A DNA stretch of 64,000 bases from positions 62,001 to 126,000 of the forward strand of contig NZ_FQXC01000002.1 of NCBI RefSeq assembly GCF_900129875.1, written 5' to 3'. Shown here piece by piece: positions 43,376 through 52,895 of the stretch. The notes under the pieces are model-generated. The model saw nothing but the letters and a program-made list of their open reading frames with translations, was not told the DNA's origin and searched no databases. The translations under genes were made by a program, and so were the position numbers. This DNA comes from Marivita hallyeonensis (GTDB lineage: Bacteria > Pseudomonadota > Alphaproteobacteria > Rhodobacterales > Rhodobacteraceae). How positions within the stretch are numbered: the first letter of the stretch is position 1; each line of letters opens with the position of its first letter.

Positions 43376-46051
43376 ATGCCAACGCTGAACGATATCCGCT
43401 CCACCTTTCTGAATTACTTTGAAAAACAGGGGCATGAGGTTGTGGCCTCAAGCCCGCTCGTGCCGCGAAATGACCCAACGCTGATGTTCGCCAATTCGGG
43501 CATGGTGCAGTTCAAGAACCTGTTCACCGGGGTGGAGCATCGCGACTATACGCGCGCGACCACGGCGCAGAAATGTGTGCGCGCGGGCGGCAAGCACAAT
43601 GACCTCGACAATGTGGGCTACACGGCACGGCATCACACGTTCTTTGAGATGCTGGGGAATTTCAGCTTTGGCGATTACTTCAAAGAAGAGGCGATCCCGT
43701 TTGCCTGGGAGCTGATCACCAAGCATTTCGACATCCCGGCAGAGCGGCTTTACACGACGATCTACCACACGGACGACGAAGCCTTCGAGATCTGGAAGAA
43801 GGTGGGCGTGCCAGAAGACCGGATCATCCGGATCGCCACGTCCGACAATTTCTGGCAGATGGGGCCGACCGGCCCATGTGGTCCCTGCACCGAGATCTTC
43901 TACGACCACGGCGATCACATCTGGGGTGGCCCTCCGGGCAGCCCGGAGGAAGATGGCGACCGGTTCATCGAGATCTGGAACATCGTTTTCATGCAGAACG
44001 AGCAGTTCGAAGACGGCTCCATGAAGGCGCTCGACATGCAGTCGATCGATACCGGCATGGGTTTGGAACGGATTGGCGCGCTTTTGCAGGGCAGCCACGA
44101 CAATTACGACACCGACACGATGCGCGCGCTGATCGAGGCGTCAGCCGATGCGTCGTCCTCCGATCCGGACGGGCCGGGCAAGACGCATCACCGGGTGATC
44201 GCCGATCACTTGCGGTCGACGTCGTTCCTGATCGCCGATGGCGTGATGCCTTCGAATGACGGGCGTGGCTACGTCCTGCGCCGGATCATGCGGCGGGCAA
44301 TGCGGCACGCGCATCTCTTGGGCGCGCAGGATCCGATGATGCACAAGCTGGTGCCCGCACTGGTGCGCCAGATGGGGGCGGCCTACCCGGAATTGGGCCG
44401 GGCGCAGGCGCTGATCGAAGAGACGCTGCGGCTGGAAGAGACACGATTCAAGCAGACGCTGGACCGCGGGTTGAAGCTGTTGGATGACGAGCTGGCAAGT
44501 CTGTCCAACGAAGCGCCTTTGCCCGGAGCGGCGGCGTTCAAGCTCTATGACACATACGGGTTTCCGCTCGATCTGACACAGGATGCGCTGCGCGAGAAGG
44601 GCCGTTCGGTGGATACCGAAGGGTTCGATGCGGCAATGGCCGAACAGAAGGCCAAGGCGCGTGCGGCATGGTCGGGATCGGGAGAGGCCGCGGATGCGGC
44701 GGTGTGGTTCGATCTGGCAGAAGCGCATGGCGCGACCGATTTCCTTGGGTACGACACAGAGACCGCTGAAGGTCAGGTTCTCGCGCTGGTCAAGGACGGC
44801 GCTGAAGTTGAAGGCTTGGCTGAAGGGGAAACCGGCTGGGTCGTTCTGAACCAGACGCCCTTCTACGGCGAAGCCGGTGGTCAGGTGGGCGATACCGGCT
44901 GGCTGCGGCGTCTTGAAAACGAGGACGAACAGGCCGAGGTGACCGACACCCAGCGCATGGGCGGCGGAAAGGTGTTTGCGCATCAGGTCACCGTCAAGCG
45001 GGGCACGTTCTCGAAAGGGGACGCGCTGCAATTGGAGGTCGATCACAAACGCCGCACAGCGATCCGGGCGAACCATTCGGCCACGCACCTTCTGCACGAA
45101 GCACTGCGCCGTGCGCTTGGCGATCACGTGGCGCAGCGCGGGTCGCTTAACGCACCCGACCGGCTGCGCTTCGATTTCAGCCATGGAAAGGCGCTCTCCC
45201 TGGAAGAATTGCAAAGGGTCGAGACGGAGGTGAACGCCTACATCCGTCAGAACGCGCCGGTCGAGACGCGGATCATGACGCCAGACGACGCGCGCGCGAT
45301 CGGGGCACAGGCCCTCTTCGGGGAGAAATACGGCGATGAAGTGCGCGTCGTGTCGATGGGCGCGCAGAAGGGGTCCGGAAAGGGCACGAACGGCAATACC
45401 TATTCGCTGGAACTGTGTGGCGGCACACATGTGCGCCAGACTGGGGATATCGGTGTTTTCGTGACCTTGGGCGACAGCGCGTCATCGGCAGGCGTACGCC
45501 GGATCGAGGCGCTGACCGGGGCGGATGCGTTCCGGTATCTGTCAGCGCAGGATCACCGTCTGGCCGAAGTGGCGCTGGAGTTGAAAGCGCAGGCGGCGGA
45601 TGTGCCGTCGCGGGTGCGGGCGCTCTTGGATGAACGCAAGGCACTCACCAACGAAGTCGCGCAGTTGCGGCGCGAGCTTGCGATGGCCGGTGGGGCCGGG
45701 CAGGGCGGCGGTGCCGAGGCGCGCGAGGTCAATGGCGTCAAGTTCCTGGCGCAGGTGCTGTCAGGCGTGTCGGGTAAAGACCTGCCTCCGCTGATCGACG
45801 AGCACAAGGCGCGGCTGGGCTCGGGTGCAATCCTGCTCATCGCCGATACCGGCGGCAAGGCAGCAGTTGCGGCGGGTGTCACCGGCGATCTGACAGACCG
45901 CGTGTCGGCGGTTGATCTGGTGAAAGCCGCCGTGCCAGAACTGGGCGGAAAGGGCGGCGGGGGCCGTCCCGATATGGCGCAGGGCGGCGGCGCATCCGCC
46001 GAGAACGCCGATGCCGCGATCAAGGCCGCCGAGGCCGTTTTGGGAGGATAG
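43376..46051 (+). CDS. alaS: Alanyl-tRNA synthetase
   Basis: Charges tRNA-Ala with alanine and edits misacylated Ser/Gly. The 891-residue enzyme opens [20 protein letters not shown] and has the class II motifs ([31 protein letters not shown]), the editing-domain zinc site [11 protein letters not shown] with the downstream CGGTH, and a C-terminal dimerisation region ending in a Gly-rich stretch typical of AlaS ([16 protein letters not shown]). The ATG at 43376 is used; the frame extends to 43301 over the recA terminator region. The DUF1330 gene starts 4 bp after it. Confidence 0.97.
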   Translation: MPTLNDIRSTFLNYFEKQGHEVVASSPLVPRNDPTLMFANSGMVQFKNLFTGVEHRDYTRATTAQKCVRAGGKHNDLDNVGYTARHHTFFEMLGNFSFGDYFKEEAIPFAWELITKHFDIPAERLYTTIYHTDDEAFEIWKKVGVPEDRIIRIATSDNFWQMGPTGPCGPCTEIFYDHGDHIWGGPPGSPEEDGDRFIEIWNIVFMQNEQFEDGSMKALDMQSIDTGMGLERIGALLQGSHDNYDTDTMRALIEASADASSSDPDGPGKTHHRVIADHLRSTSFLIADGVMPSNDGRGYVLRRIMRRAMRHAHLLGAQDPMMHKLVPALVRQMGAAYPELGRAQALIEETLRLEETRFKQTLDRGLKLLDDELASLSNEAPLPGAAAFKLYDTYGFPLDLTQDALREKGRSVDTEGFDAAMAEQKAKARAAWSGSGEAADAAVWFDLAEAHGATDFLGYDTETAEGQVLALVKDGAEVEGLAEGETGWVVLNQTPFYGEAGGQVGDTGWLRRLENEDEQAEVTDTQRMGGGKVFAHQVTVKRGTFSKGDALQLEVDHKRRTAIRANHSATHLLHEALRRALGDHVAQRGSLNAPDRLRFDFSHGKALSLEELQRVETEVNAYIRQNAPVETRIMTPDDARAIGAQALFGEKYGDEVRVVSMGAQKGSGKGTNGNTYSLELCGGTHVRQTGDIGVFVTLGDSASSAGVRRIEALTGADAFRYLSAQDHRLAEVALELKAQAADVPSRVRALLDERKALTNEVAQLRRELAMAGGAGQGGGAEAREVNGVKFLAQVLSGVSGKDLPPLIDEHKARLGSGAILLIADTGGKAAVAAGVTGDLTDRVSAVDLVKAAVPELGGKGGGGRPDMAQGGGASAENADAAIKAAEAVLGG

Positions 46052-46054
46052 ACC

Positions 46055-46342
46055 ATGCCAGCACTCTGGATAGCCCATGTCACGGTGACCGACCCCGAGG
46101 CGTATGGAAAATACGCAGAACTGGCCGGACCTGCGATTGCCAAGCACGGCGGACACTTCATCGCGCGTGGCGGGCGGTATGTGCAGCTTGAGGGGCAGGA
46201 GCGCGCGCGCAACGTGGTGGCCAAATTCCCGTCATTGGAAGCGGCAGAGAGCTGTTACAACAGCCCTGAGTATCAGCAGGCGCTGAACCACGCGCGGGAT
46301 GCGTCGGAGCGGGAATTGCTGATCGTGGAGACGACGGAATAA
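46055..46342 (+). CDS. DUF1330 family protein
   Basis: A 95-residue ferredoxin-like alpha/beta-barrel monomer of the DUF1330 family: ALWIAHVTVTDPEAYGKYAELAGPAIAKHGGHFIARGG, then ARNVVAKFPSLEAAESCYNSPEYQQAL. Members resemble dimeric monooxygenase or stress-response folds; no catalytic function is established. It begins 4 bp after alaS with GGGAGGATAGACC as its ribosome binding site and is probably in the same transcript. It is convergent with the exported HELGH protein gene. Confidence 0.85.
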   Translation: MPALWIAHVTVTDPEAYGKYAELAGPAIAKHGGHFIARGGRYVQLEGQERARNVVAKFPSLEAAESCYNSPEYQQALNHARDASERELLIVETTE

Positions 46343-46355
46343 GACCGGGAGCGCC

Positions 46356-47027
46356 CTAGGGATGGAACCGGTCAAAGACGATGATGCCGTCCTGAACGCC
46401 ACGCAGCTGGGTGCATATGTCCCCGCGTGACGAGACGTGCCCCCACACGTTGCGGACAAACACATCCGGCGCCATGAAAAGCAGCATTGAGTTGATCTGA
46501 TCGCGCTTCACGTCGACCGGTTGCTCGGCCTGCGGCACCACTGTCGCGCGATCTTCTTCTGAAAGATCGAGAAGCTGGAAGGTGTAGGCGAAGTATTCGC
46601 TGGTCGCGACGCAATTGCCATACGGGCAGGGCGTCTGGTCCATCGCGGCATGGCCCAGTTCGTGCACGATCACGCTTTCAAACAATCGGTCTGCAGGAAT
46701 GTCGCTGTACACTCCGGTTTCACTGCGACGCGCTTCGATCATGTCGGGCGACAGAACCTCGATTGTGGCCTCACCGCAATGAAACAATCCAAGGCAGGTC
46801 GGCGGGTCGAGGTCGGAGACGCTGATGGTTACCGGTGCCGGCTTTCTGAGGCCGCATTCATCCATCAGGCTTAGCGCGCGGTCCGACGCCGAACACATGG
46901 CGCCGAGGTGAGTGGGCGTATCACTTTGGACCGTGATCAACCCGTTCGTGCACAGGCGCGTTTCGGCGACGGCTCCGGCTGGAGCACCTGTCAAAAAGGC
47001 AAACACGAGGAGACACGATGCACGCAT
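46356..47027 (-). CDS. Exported protein with HELGH zinc-peptidase motif
   Basis: A 223-residue protein with a signal peptide, MRASCLLVFAFLTGAPAGAVA. The motif VIVHELGHAAMDQTP at residues about 120-133 is a zincin-type HExxH. Several cysteines are spread over the mature region (for example C26, C45, C58, C78, C84, C133, C138), so it is probably disulfide-bonded and extracytoplasmic. I believe it belongs to the small DUF6639 group of exported proteins, but that is memory, not a search. A third zinc ligand is not obvious, and catalysis is unproven. Alternative starts are at 47033 and 47039. It is upstream of typA's 3' end on the other side of a 45 bp gap. Confidence 0.7.
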   Translation of the reverse strand: MRASCLLVFAFLTGAPAGAVAETRLCTNGLITVQSDTPTHLGAMCSASDRALSLMDECGLRKPAPVTISVSDLDPPTCLGLFHCGEATIEVLSPDMIEARRSETGVYSDIPADRLFESVIVHELGHAAMDQTPCPYGNCVATSEYFAYTFQLLDLSEEDRATVVPQAEQPVDVKRDQINSMLLFMAPDVFVRNVWGHVSSRGDICTQLRGVQDGIIVFDRFHP

Positions 47028-47071
47028 GGTCATATGCACAGGCTAAGATGTGTCTTCCGATTTGAACAGGG

Positions 47072-48889
47072 TCAGCTTGCCCTCGACATCCGCTTTCGCT
47101 CGTGCGGATCAAGATAGCGCTTGCGCAGCCGGATCGCGTTCGGTGTGACCTCGACCAGCTCATCATCGTTGATATACGCGATGGCTTCTTCGAGCGAGAA
47201 GTTGATGTGCGGCGTCAGGCGCACGGCTTCATCGGTGCCTGAGGCCCGCACGTTCGTCAGCTTCTTACCCTTGAGCGGGTTCACTTCGAGGTCGTTGTCA
47301 CGGCTGTGCTCGCCGATGATCATGCCTGTGTAGACCTTCGCCTGCGGTCCAACGAACATGCGTCCCCGCTCTTCGAGGTTCCAAAGCGCATAGGCCACGG
47401 CCTCTCCGTTCTCCATGGAGATCAGAACGCCCGCGCGGCGTCCCGGGATCGGCCCTTTATGGGGCGTCCAGCCGTGGAAGACGCGGTTCAAAACACCGGT
47501 GCCGCGCGTGTCGGTCAGAAACTCACCGTGATAGCCAATGAGACCGCGCGAGGGCACATGCGCAATGATGCGGGTCTTGCCGGCGCCAGCCGGTTTCATC
47601 TCGACCAGTTCACCCTTGCGCGCGCCCGTCAGCTTTTCGATCACCGCGCCGGAATAATCGTCATCCACGTCGATGGTGGCTTCCTCGACCGGCTCCATCA
47701 GTTGGCCGTCGTCTTCTTTCATGATGACCTGCGGGCGCGAGATGCTGAGTTCGAACCCCTCGCGGCGCATGTTCTCGATCAGAACGCCCATCTGCAATTC
47801 ACCGCGACCCGAGACTTCGAACGCTTCACCACCGGGGGTGTCTGCGACCTTGATCGCGACGTTGGATTCGGCCTCTTTCATCAGCCGTTCCCGGATCACG
47901 CGGGATTGCACCTTCTTGCCGTCCCGACCGGCGAGCGGCGAGTCGTTGATGCCGAAGGTGACGGTAATGGTCGGCGGGTCGATCGGTTGCGCTTCGAGCG
48001 GTTCTTCAACCGCCAGCGCGCAGATCGTGTCGGCCACGGTGGCCTTGGACATACCCGCAATGCTGACGATATCGCCCGCCAGCGCTTCGTCGATGTCCTG
48101 CATGGCCAGGCCGCGGAAGGCCTGAATCTTGGTCACGCGGAACTGTTCGATCTTCTGCCCGACACGGCTTAGCGCCTGCACCGTGGCACCGACCTTGAGC
48201 CGACCGGATTCGACCCGACCGGTCAGGATGCGGCCGACAAACGGGTCCGACCCAAGCGTCGTGGCAAGCATCCGGAAATCCTCGTCCTGATGCTTGATCT
48301 GCTTGGGCGCGGGTACGTGGTTCACGATCAGATTGAACAGCGCGTCGAGGTTCTTGCGCGGGCCATCCAGTTCAGAGTCGGCCCAGCCGGACCGGCCCGA
48401 GGCGTAGAGATGCGGGAAGTCGAGCTGGTCTTCGTTGGCATCCAGACTGGCGAAAAGGTCGAAACACTCGTCCAGCGCGCGGTCGGGTTCAGCGTCGGGT
48501 TTGTCGACCTTGTTAAGCACAACGATCGGGCGCAAACCCAAGGCAAGTGCCTTGGAGGTGACGAATTTCGTCTGCGGCATCGGGCCTTCTGCAGCGTCCA
48601 CCAACAAAACAACGCCATCGACCATCGACAGGATGCGCTCAACCTCGCCGCCGAAATCGGCGTGGCCGGGGGTGTCCACGATGTTGATCCGCGTGCCTTT
48701 CCATTCGACGGATGTGGCCTTCGCCAGGATGGTGATCCCGCGTTCGCGTTCGAGGTCATTGCTGTCCATCGCGCGTTCGGCCACGGCCTGGTTGGCGCGA
48801 AATGCGCCCGATTGCTTCAAGAGCTCGTCCACCAGCGTGGTCTTGCCGTGGTCCACGTGTGCGATGATCGCAATGTTGCGAAGGTCCAT
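47072..48889 (-). CDS. typA: Ribosome-binding GTPase TypA/BipA
   Basis: Translational GTPase of the EF-G family that binds ribosomes and supports 50S assembly and stress responses. The 605-residue protein has G1 AHVDHGKTTLVDELL, the switch region ERERGITILAKATS, G3 DTPGHADFGGEVER, G4 VLNKVDKPD, and the TypA C-terminal domain with ENMRREGFELSISRPQV and RRAGVLISMENGEAVAYALWNLEERG. The start at 48889 follows the normal IAIIAHVDHG N-terminus. A 313 bp upstream region separates it from the divergent outer-membrane gene. Confidence 0.97.
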   Translation of the reverse strand: MDLRNIAIIAHVDHGKTTLVDELLKQSGAFRANQAVAERAMDSNDLERERGITILAKATSVEWKGTRINIVDTPGHADFGGEVERILSMVDGVVLLVDAAEGPMPQTKFVTSKALALGLRPIVVLNKVDKPDAEPDRALDECFDLFASLDANEDQLDFPHLYASGRSGWADSELDGPRKNLDALFNLIVNHVPAPKQIKHQDEDFRMLATTLGSDPFVGRILTGRVESGRLKVGATVQALSRVGQKIEQFRVTKIQAFRGLAMQDIDEALAGDIVSIAGMSKATVADTICALAVEEPLEAQPIDPPTITVTFGINDSPLAGRDGKKVQSRVIRERLMKEAESNVAIKVADTPGGEAFEVSGRGELQMGVLIENMRREGFELSISRPQVIMKEDDGQLMEPVEEATIDVDDDYSGAVIEKLTGARKGELVEMKPAGAGKTRIIAHVPSRGLIGYHGEFLTDTRGTGVLNRVFHGWTPHKGPIPGRRAGVLISMENGEAVAYALWNLEERGRMFVGPQAKVYTGMIIGEHSRDNDLEVNPLKGKKLTNVRASGTDEAVRLTPHINFSLEEAIAYINDDELVEVTPNAIRLRKRYLDPHERKRMSRAS

Positions 48890-49202
48890 ATCGTCAGTCT
48901 CGTACAGGAAAGAGTTGCGCGGGGGTTACAAGGCCGGGTCTCGGAACACCAGCGAAAAAGCCGTTGCATTTGGGTGTGCCGCAGATGCGTCGCAAGTGGC
49001 TCACGGCACTGTGACAGACCACCGGCGGTAAAGCACTGATCGCGGCATGGCATTTGGGCAGCGAATGGCCGGAATTCACAAGCAAAGTGGCCGCCCCTCC
49101 TAAACTGCGCCGCATCGCGCCATGTGTGGCTAGCCCACCGCGACAGGTCGTCAGCAAAGTGTTGCGGCGCGCGTCGGGCCTACCTGAGAGAAAGGATATC
49201 TC
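48890..49202. promoter_or_regulatory. Divergent upstream region of typA and the outer-membrane barrel gene
   Basis: About 313 bp between divergent starts. It should contain the promoters of both genes. I found no open frame worth reporting and no operator I can name; an inverted-repeat-like CATTTGGGCAGCGAATGG occurs near 49050. Confidence 0.4.
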
Positions 49203-49784
49203 ATGACACGCATTTTGCTCAGCACAGCGCTGATCGCGTCGGCGGCAACTGCAGGCTTTGCCGGAAGCCCCGAGCCCGCGCCGGTGGAACCGATGGTTTC
49301 CCAACCCATCGCGGTCACGCCCGCGCCGACGGGCGGAGACTGGACCGGGCCTTATGTCGGTCTCAGCTTTGGCAATCTGTCCGCCGACGCCGATGATTTC
49401 GACGACAGCGAAACCATCTACGGTCTGCACGGTGGCTACGATTACGATTTCGGCCAGTTCGTCATCGGGGGCGAGCTTGATTACCAGACCGGCGAAGACA
49501 TCGAACTTGGTGGGATCGAAGTGGACGACGTGTTCCGCGCCAAGCTGCGCGGGGGGTACGACCTCGGACGCGCGCTGGTCTACGGCACCGTGGGTGCAGC
49601 GCAGCTGAACGCAAATGTCGGGGATGACACCGGATTGGTGGGCGGTCTCGGCGTCGAATACAAGGTGACCGAGCAATTCACCGTTGGCGGCGAATACCTC
49701 GCGCACCGGTTCGAGGATTTCGACGACTCCGGGATCGACGTGGACGCGGATACGATTTCGATCCGTGGCAGCTTCCGTTTCTGA
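49203..49784 (+). CDS. Outer membrane beta-barrel protein (OmpA/Omp25-like)
   Basis: A 193-residue exported protein. The signal peptide MTRILLSTALIASAATAGFA is followed by a proline-rich linker (PEPAPVEPMVSQPIAVTPAPTGG) and then eight-strand barrel-like repeats: GPYVGLSFGNLSAD, IYGLHGGYDYDFGQFVIGGELDYQ, FRAKLRGGYDLGRALVYGTVGAA and SIRGSFRF ending in the terminal Phe needed for BAM insertion. Length and pattern fit the porin-family/Omp25-like barrels. The ATG at 49203 is preceded by GAGAAAGGATATCTC. A hairpin follows the stop. Confidence 0.87.
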   Translation: MTRILLSTALIASAATAGFAGSPEPAPVEPMVSQPIAVTPAPTGGDWTGPYVGLSFGNLSADADDFDDSETIYGLHGGYDYDFGQFVIGGELDYQTGEDIELGGIEVDDVFRAKLRGGYDLGRALVYGTVGAAQLNANVGDDTGLVGGLGVEYKVTEQFTVGGEYLAHRFEDFDDSGIDVDADTISIRGSFRF

Positions 49785-49803
49785 CGGTGTGATCTGAGCC
49801 GCG

Positions 49804-49822
49804 CGCCCGGGCTGCCCGGGCG
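49804..49822. terminator. Hairpin between convergent barrel and SMR genes
   Basis: CGCCCGGG-CTG-CCCGGGCG, a perfect 8 bp stem with 3-base loop, sits between the two convergent stops. There is no clear T run, so it may act as a shared factor-dependent or weak terminator. Confidence 0.5.
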
Positions 49823-49827
49823 TGCGA

Positions 49828-50157
49828 TCAATGCGTGGCGGTATTCGACAACAGATTGATCACCAGAATACCCGCGACAATCATTGCCAGACCCGCAACC
49901 GCGGCGAGGTCGAGCTTTTGACCAAACACGACGAAGCCGATGATCGTGATGAAAATGATCCCGAACCCGGACCACATGGCATAGGCGATGCCCACCGGAA
50001 ACGTCCTGAGCGCGATGGCGAGCAGGTAGAAGGCGATTCCGTAGGCGATCACCACGATGACTGACGGCAGCGGACGCGAGAATTGCTGGCTCGCCTGAAG
50101 GGCGGTTGTGCCGATGGTTTCCGCCAGAACGGCAAAGGCAAGGATCACATAGGGCAT
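49828..50157 (-). CDS. Small multidrug resistance (SMR) family transporter
   Basis: A 109-residue four-helix membrane protein: PYVILAFAVLAETIGTTALQASQQFS, VIVVIAYGIAFYLLAIALRTFPVGIAYAMWSGFGIIF, GFVVFGQKLDLAAVAGLAMIVAGILVINL. The essential membrane Glu is at residue 13 (AVLAETIGTTAL). It belongs to the EmrE/SugE family of proton-coupled exporters of cations or guanidinium compounds; which subgroup is unclear. The ATG at 50157 gives normal length; the frame stays open to 50592 across a repeat element and is not used there. Confidence 0.9.
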   Translation of the reverse strand: MPYVILAFAVLAETIGTTALQASQQFSRPLPSVIVVIAYGIAFYLLAIALRTFPVGIAYAMWSGFGIIFITIIGFVVFGQKLDLAAVAGLAMIVAGILVINLLSNTATH

Positions 50158-50182
50158 GGCAGGTCCTGTGTCAGATGAGGGA

Positions 50183-50415
50183 AGGGGGTCGGCCCCCTCG
50201 GCGCGGTGCGCCTCACTCCCGGGATAATTTTCGGCCGGCAGAAACACAATCTTAACCGAAGTCTTCGACGGTGGCCTGGCGGTACAGGCGGGGACGCCGA
50301 TGACCGCGCCGGGAGAAGACGCAGTTTTCTCTTTGGCCCGTCGGGCTTGGGTCTGGCGGGCCTGTATTTCTTCCGGCCAAAAATATCCCGGGGAGTTTGA
50401 GGGGCAGCGCCCCTC
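50183..50415. repeat. Inverted-repeat intergenic element, copy 2
   Basis: About 233 bp between the SMR start and the MttB-family stop, both on the minus strand. It begins with AGGGGG-TCGG-CCCCCT and GGCGC/GCGCC hairpins then CCCGGGATAATTTTCGGCCGG. It ends with the inverse: TTCCGGCCAAAAATATCCCG and GAGGGG/CCCCTC. The core at 50279-50302 (containing GGTACAGGCGGGGACGCCG) is identical to copy 1 over 24 nt. CTTAACC in the left half also matches copy 1. The flanking sequences differ. Confidence 0.75.
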
Positions 50416-50450
50416 AATGAAAACATCCTGTGCGCCGCAGGCGCGCCGCT

Positions 50451-51986
50451 TTACGACAAATGGATGGCGAACCGTCGCCGAATGTCCGCATCGATCTCGG
50501 CAGGAAACCGTGCGCGGGACGGTTGGGCGAGGATGCTGTTCTTGCGCGCGGTGGCGTTCGGCACAAGTTCGGGCTGGCCTTGCTCCACCCACTCCTTCGG
50601 TGAGGCGCGGTTTCCAAGCACGGGGTAGACGTAGTCGCGCTGCATGCGGGTCAGCGTGTGATCGCTGCCGAGGTAGTGGCCCGGACCATCGAGGCAGGTG
50701 GCGCGCATCACCTCAAGGCTCAGGTCGTCTTCGGTGACCTCGATCCCGCGAACGCAACGCAGGGCCTGACCGATCAGGTCGTCGCCGAGGATCAGGCTTT
50801 CGTGGCAGAAGCCCAGAAGTGACGCATGCATTCCGGCGGCCTCGTAGACCATGTTCAGCCCGCTCAGACCCGCCATGACGTTCGAGCACATCTGTTCCCA
50901 TCCGGCCTGCATGTCGGGCAGCTTCGCGTCGGCAATCCCGGCGGCCGCGCCCCCCGGCAGGCTGTAATAGTGATGCATCTGCGCGCAACCGGCGGTCAGC
51001 AGCGCCTGTTCACCCGACCCGCCAGACATCGCGCCGGTGCGCAGGTCCGAGACAAAGGGCCAGGTGCCGAACACCGCCGGGTGACCGGGGGCCATGGCAT
51101 TGACGTAGACCACACCAGCGAGGCATTCCGCGACGGCCTGAACGATCGCGCCCGCGATCGATGCGGGGGCGGTCGCCCCCGCCTGACCGGCGCTAAGAAG
51201 CAGGACAGGCATGCCGCCACGGATACAGGCCTCCATCACCTCGCACGACTCGGTCGCGAACTTCATCGGCGGCACGACGAAGCAGTTCGAGTTCGACACG
51301 AAAGGTCGCGCGCGCCACGTGTCCTCGCCGCCCGCGATCAGGTGCAACAGTTCCAGCGCGTCTGGCACGAAGGCGGCCTCGGTGAAGGAGGTGCCGACAT
51401 GTTTTTTAGTCCCCGCGCAGCAGGCATAGATCGTATTGAGATCCATCTCGCGGTTGTCGGTCACGTCCCGCGCTACCATGGGCCGTTGCAAAAAATGGAT
51501 GTTGTCCAGGCGGTCGGCGATGCGGGCTGCGTCGTGCAGGTCCTGCAAGGTGCTGTCGCGATACTCGTGCGTGTCGACATCGACAACATGCACAGCCGCG
51601 CCAGCCGTGCCGTAATGCACACGTGTTCCCGACAGGTCGAGGTCGTGCACCGGATCCCGTCCGCAGAGCGTGACGGATCGGTTGGCAATGGCCAGCATAT
51701 CTTCCACGAGAGCGGCCGGAAACCGAAGGCGACCATCGTCGCCGAGGATGGCACCTGCCTCGGTCAGGAGCCGCACGCCTGAGGCGGGGGCATCGCTGAG
51801 TCCGATCTCTTCCAGTGCGCGCAAGGCGGCCTTGTGAATGCGTTCGAGGTCGGTCTCAGCAAGAGGCTTGTAGGTTCCGCCGTTCATTCCGGCGCGGATC
51901 GGGCGGAGTTCGTCAACCAGAGGATTGGCGCGGGCCTCGCGGCGGGCGGCGCGGCCTCCGGCGCGACGGGGGGACATATCTGTCAT
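50451..51986 (-). CDS. Trimethylamine methyltransferase (MttB) family protein, non-pyrrolysine
   Basis: A 511-residue TIM-barrel methyltransferase of the MttB superfamily, which moves a methyl group from a quaternary or tertiary amine to a corrinoid protein. Visible blocks include AALRALEEIGLSDAP, RDPVHDLDLSGTRVHYGTAGAAVHVVDVDTHEYRDST, CCAGTKKHVGTSF and SLPGGAAAGIADAKLPDMQAGWEQ. No in-frame TAG occurs, so it is the Pyl-less type whose characterised members use glycine betaine, proline betaine, carnitine or related compounds. No corrinoid protein gene is adjacent. The RACo-like activator at 30041 could serve it. The start is ATG 51986 or 51977. Confidence 0.88.
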   Translation of the reverse strand: MTDMSPRRAGGRAARREARANPLVDELRPIRAGMNGGTYKPLAETDLERIHKAALRALEEIGLSDAPASGVRLLTEAGAILGDDGRLRFPAALVEDMLAIANRSVTLCGRDPVHDLDLSGTRVHYGTAGAAVHVVDVDTHEYRDSTLQDLHDAARIADRLDNIHFLQRPMVARDVTDNREMDLNTIYACCAGTKKHVGTSFTEAAFVPDALELLHLIAGGEDTWRARPFVSNSNCFVVPPMKFATESCEVMEACIRGGMPVLLLSAGQAGATAPASIAGAIVQAVAECLAGVVYVNAMAPGHPAVFGTWPFVSDLRTGAMSGGSGEQALLTAGCAQMHHYYSLPGGAAAGIADAKLPDMQAGWEQMCSNVMAGLSGLNMVYEAAGMHASLLGFCHESLILGDDLIGQALRCVRGIEVTEDDLSLEVMRATCLDGPGHYLGSDHTLTRMQRDYVYPVLGNRASPKEWVEQGQPELVPNATARKNSILAQPSRARFPAEIDADIRRRFAIHLS

Positions 51987-52227
51987 GATGGGGTTCTTTC
52001 AGGCAAACAATGGGACGGGTGGACGGGATCGGTCACCCCAAGGGTCGTCCCCGAGCCGCGCGTCCCCGACGCGCTCCGATGGTGCGCAACATGACGACCA
52101 CCGCGGGCCAGTGTTTGCGCATAGCTCCTCCCTCATTCGTAGGGTGGAGCGTGCGACTGATGGTGCAGCAGGTCTGCGCCGATTACGACATCAGGTCGTT
52201 TTTGCGCCGTTTGACATGTCGCGGGCG

Positions 52228-52848
52228 TTATGACCGGGCCACGTAGCGATCACGGCGGTGATTGACCGTGATGATCAGGTTCAGGATGACCGCGCCAAAC
52301 AAGGACCAGATGACGACGTCGGCCGGCAGGATCAGGAAGGCGAGGCCAAAGACGAAGAGGTCGAACGCCAGTTGCGTGTTCCCTGCCTGAATGCCGCGCG
52401 TGTCCTGAAGCCAGAGCGCCACGATCCCGACACCGCCGAGTGTTGCGCCGTGGCGGAAAAGTGAGATCAGCCCGACCCCGGCGAGGACACCGGCAAGACT
52501 GGCACTCAACGCTGGATGAAGGGTGTCGATCGAAAGGACCAGCGGAAACAGTTCCGACATCACCGACAGCACAACGACAGCGGCGAAGGTTTTTAACGTG
52601 AAGGTCAGACCGATCTGGCGGATCGCGAGGATGTAGAACGGCAGGTTGAGGAAAAAGAAGATGATACCGAAAGACCAGTCACTTGCGTAGCTGCCCAGAA
52701 GCGACAGACCGGCGATCTGCCCGGTAAGCAGGTTCGACGCGGCAAGAAACTGGATCGACAGCGCGACGAGGGTCGCGCCAACGAGGATGCCTTGCGCATC
52801 TTCGAATGCGGTGTGGCGGTCTGCAGGGGGTTTGCTGAGCAGGAACAT
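52228..52848 (-). CDS. YitT family membrane protein
   Basis: A 206-residue integral membrane protein with five or six helices, such as ILVGATLVALSIQFLAASNLLTGQIAGLSLL, FGIIFFFLNLPFYILAIRQIGL, FAAVVVLSVMSELFPLVLS and FVFGLAFLILPADVVIWSLFGAVILNLIITV. The TGQIAGLSLLGSY and GLISLFRHGATLGGVGIVALWLQ pieces are YitT (DUF161) signatures. The function is unknown. It is on the minus strand after the TPM gene (48 bp gap) and could be the last gene of the MFS-icd-TPM string. Confidence 0.87.
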   Translation of the reverse strand: MFLLSKPPADRHTAFEDAQGILVGATLVALSIQFLAASNLLTGQIAGLSLLGSYASDWSFGIIFFFLNLPFYILAIRQIGLTFTLKTFAAVVVLSVMSELFPLVLSIDTLHPALSASLAGVLAGVGLISLFRHGATLGGVGIVALWLQDTRGIQAGNTQLAFDLFVFGLAFLILPADVVIWSLFGAVILNLIITVNHRRDRYVARS

Positions 52849-52895
52849 AGGTCAGGAATTATGACATATATTGCCCGTGTCAACCCGGTCCTGCA

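Noticed and set aside
50451-51986. Pyrrolysine-containing MttB
   Set aside because: The frame is open with no internal TAG, so pyrrolysine is not required.
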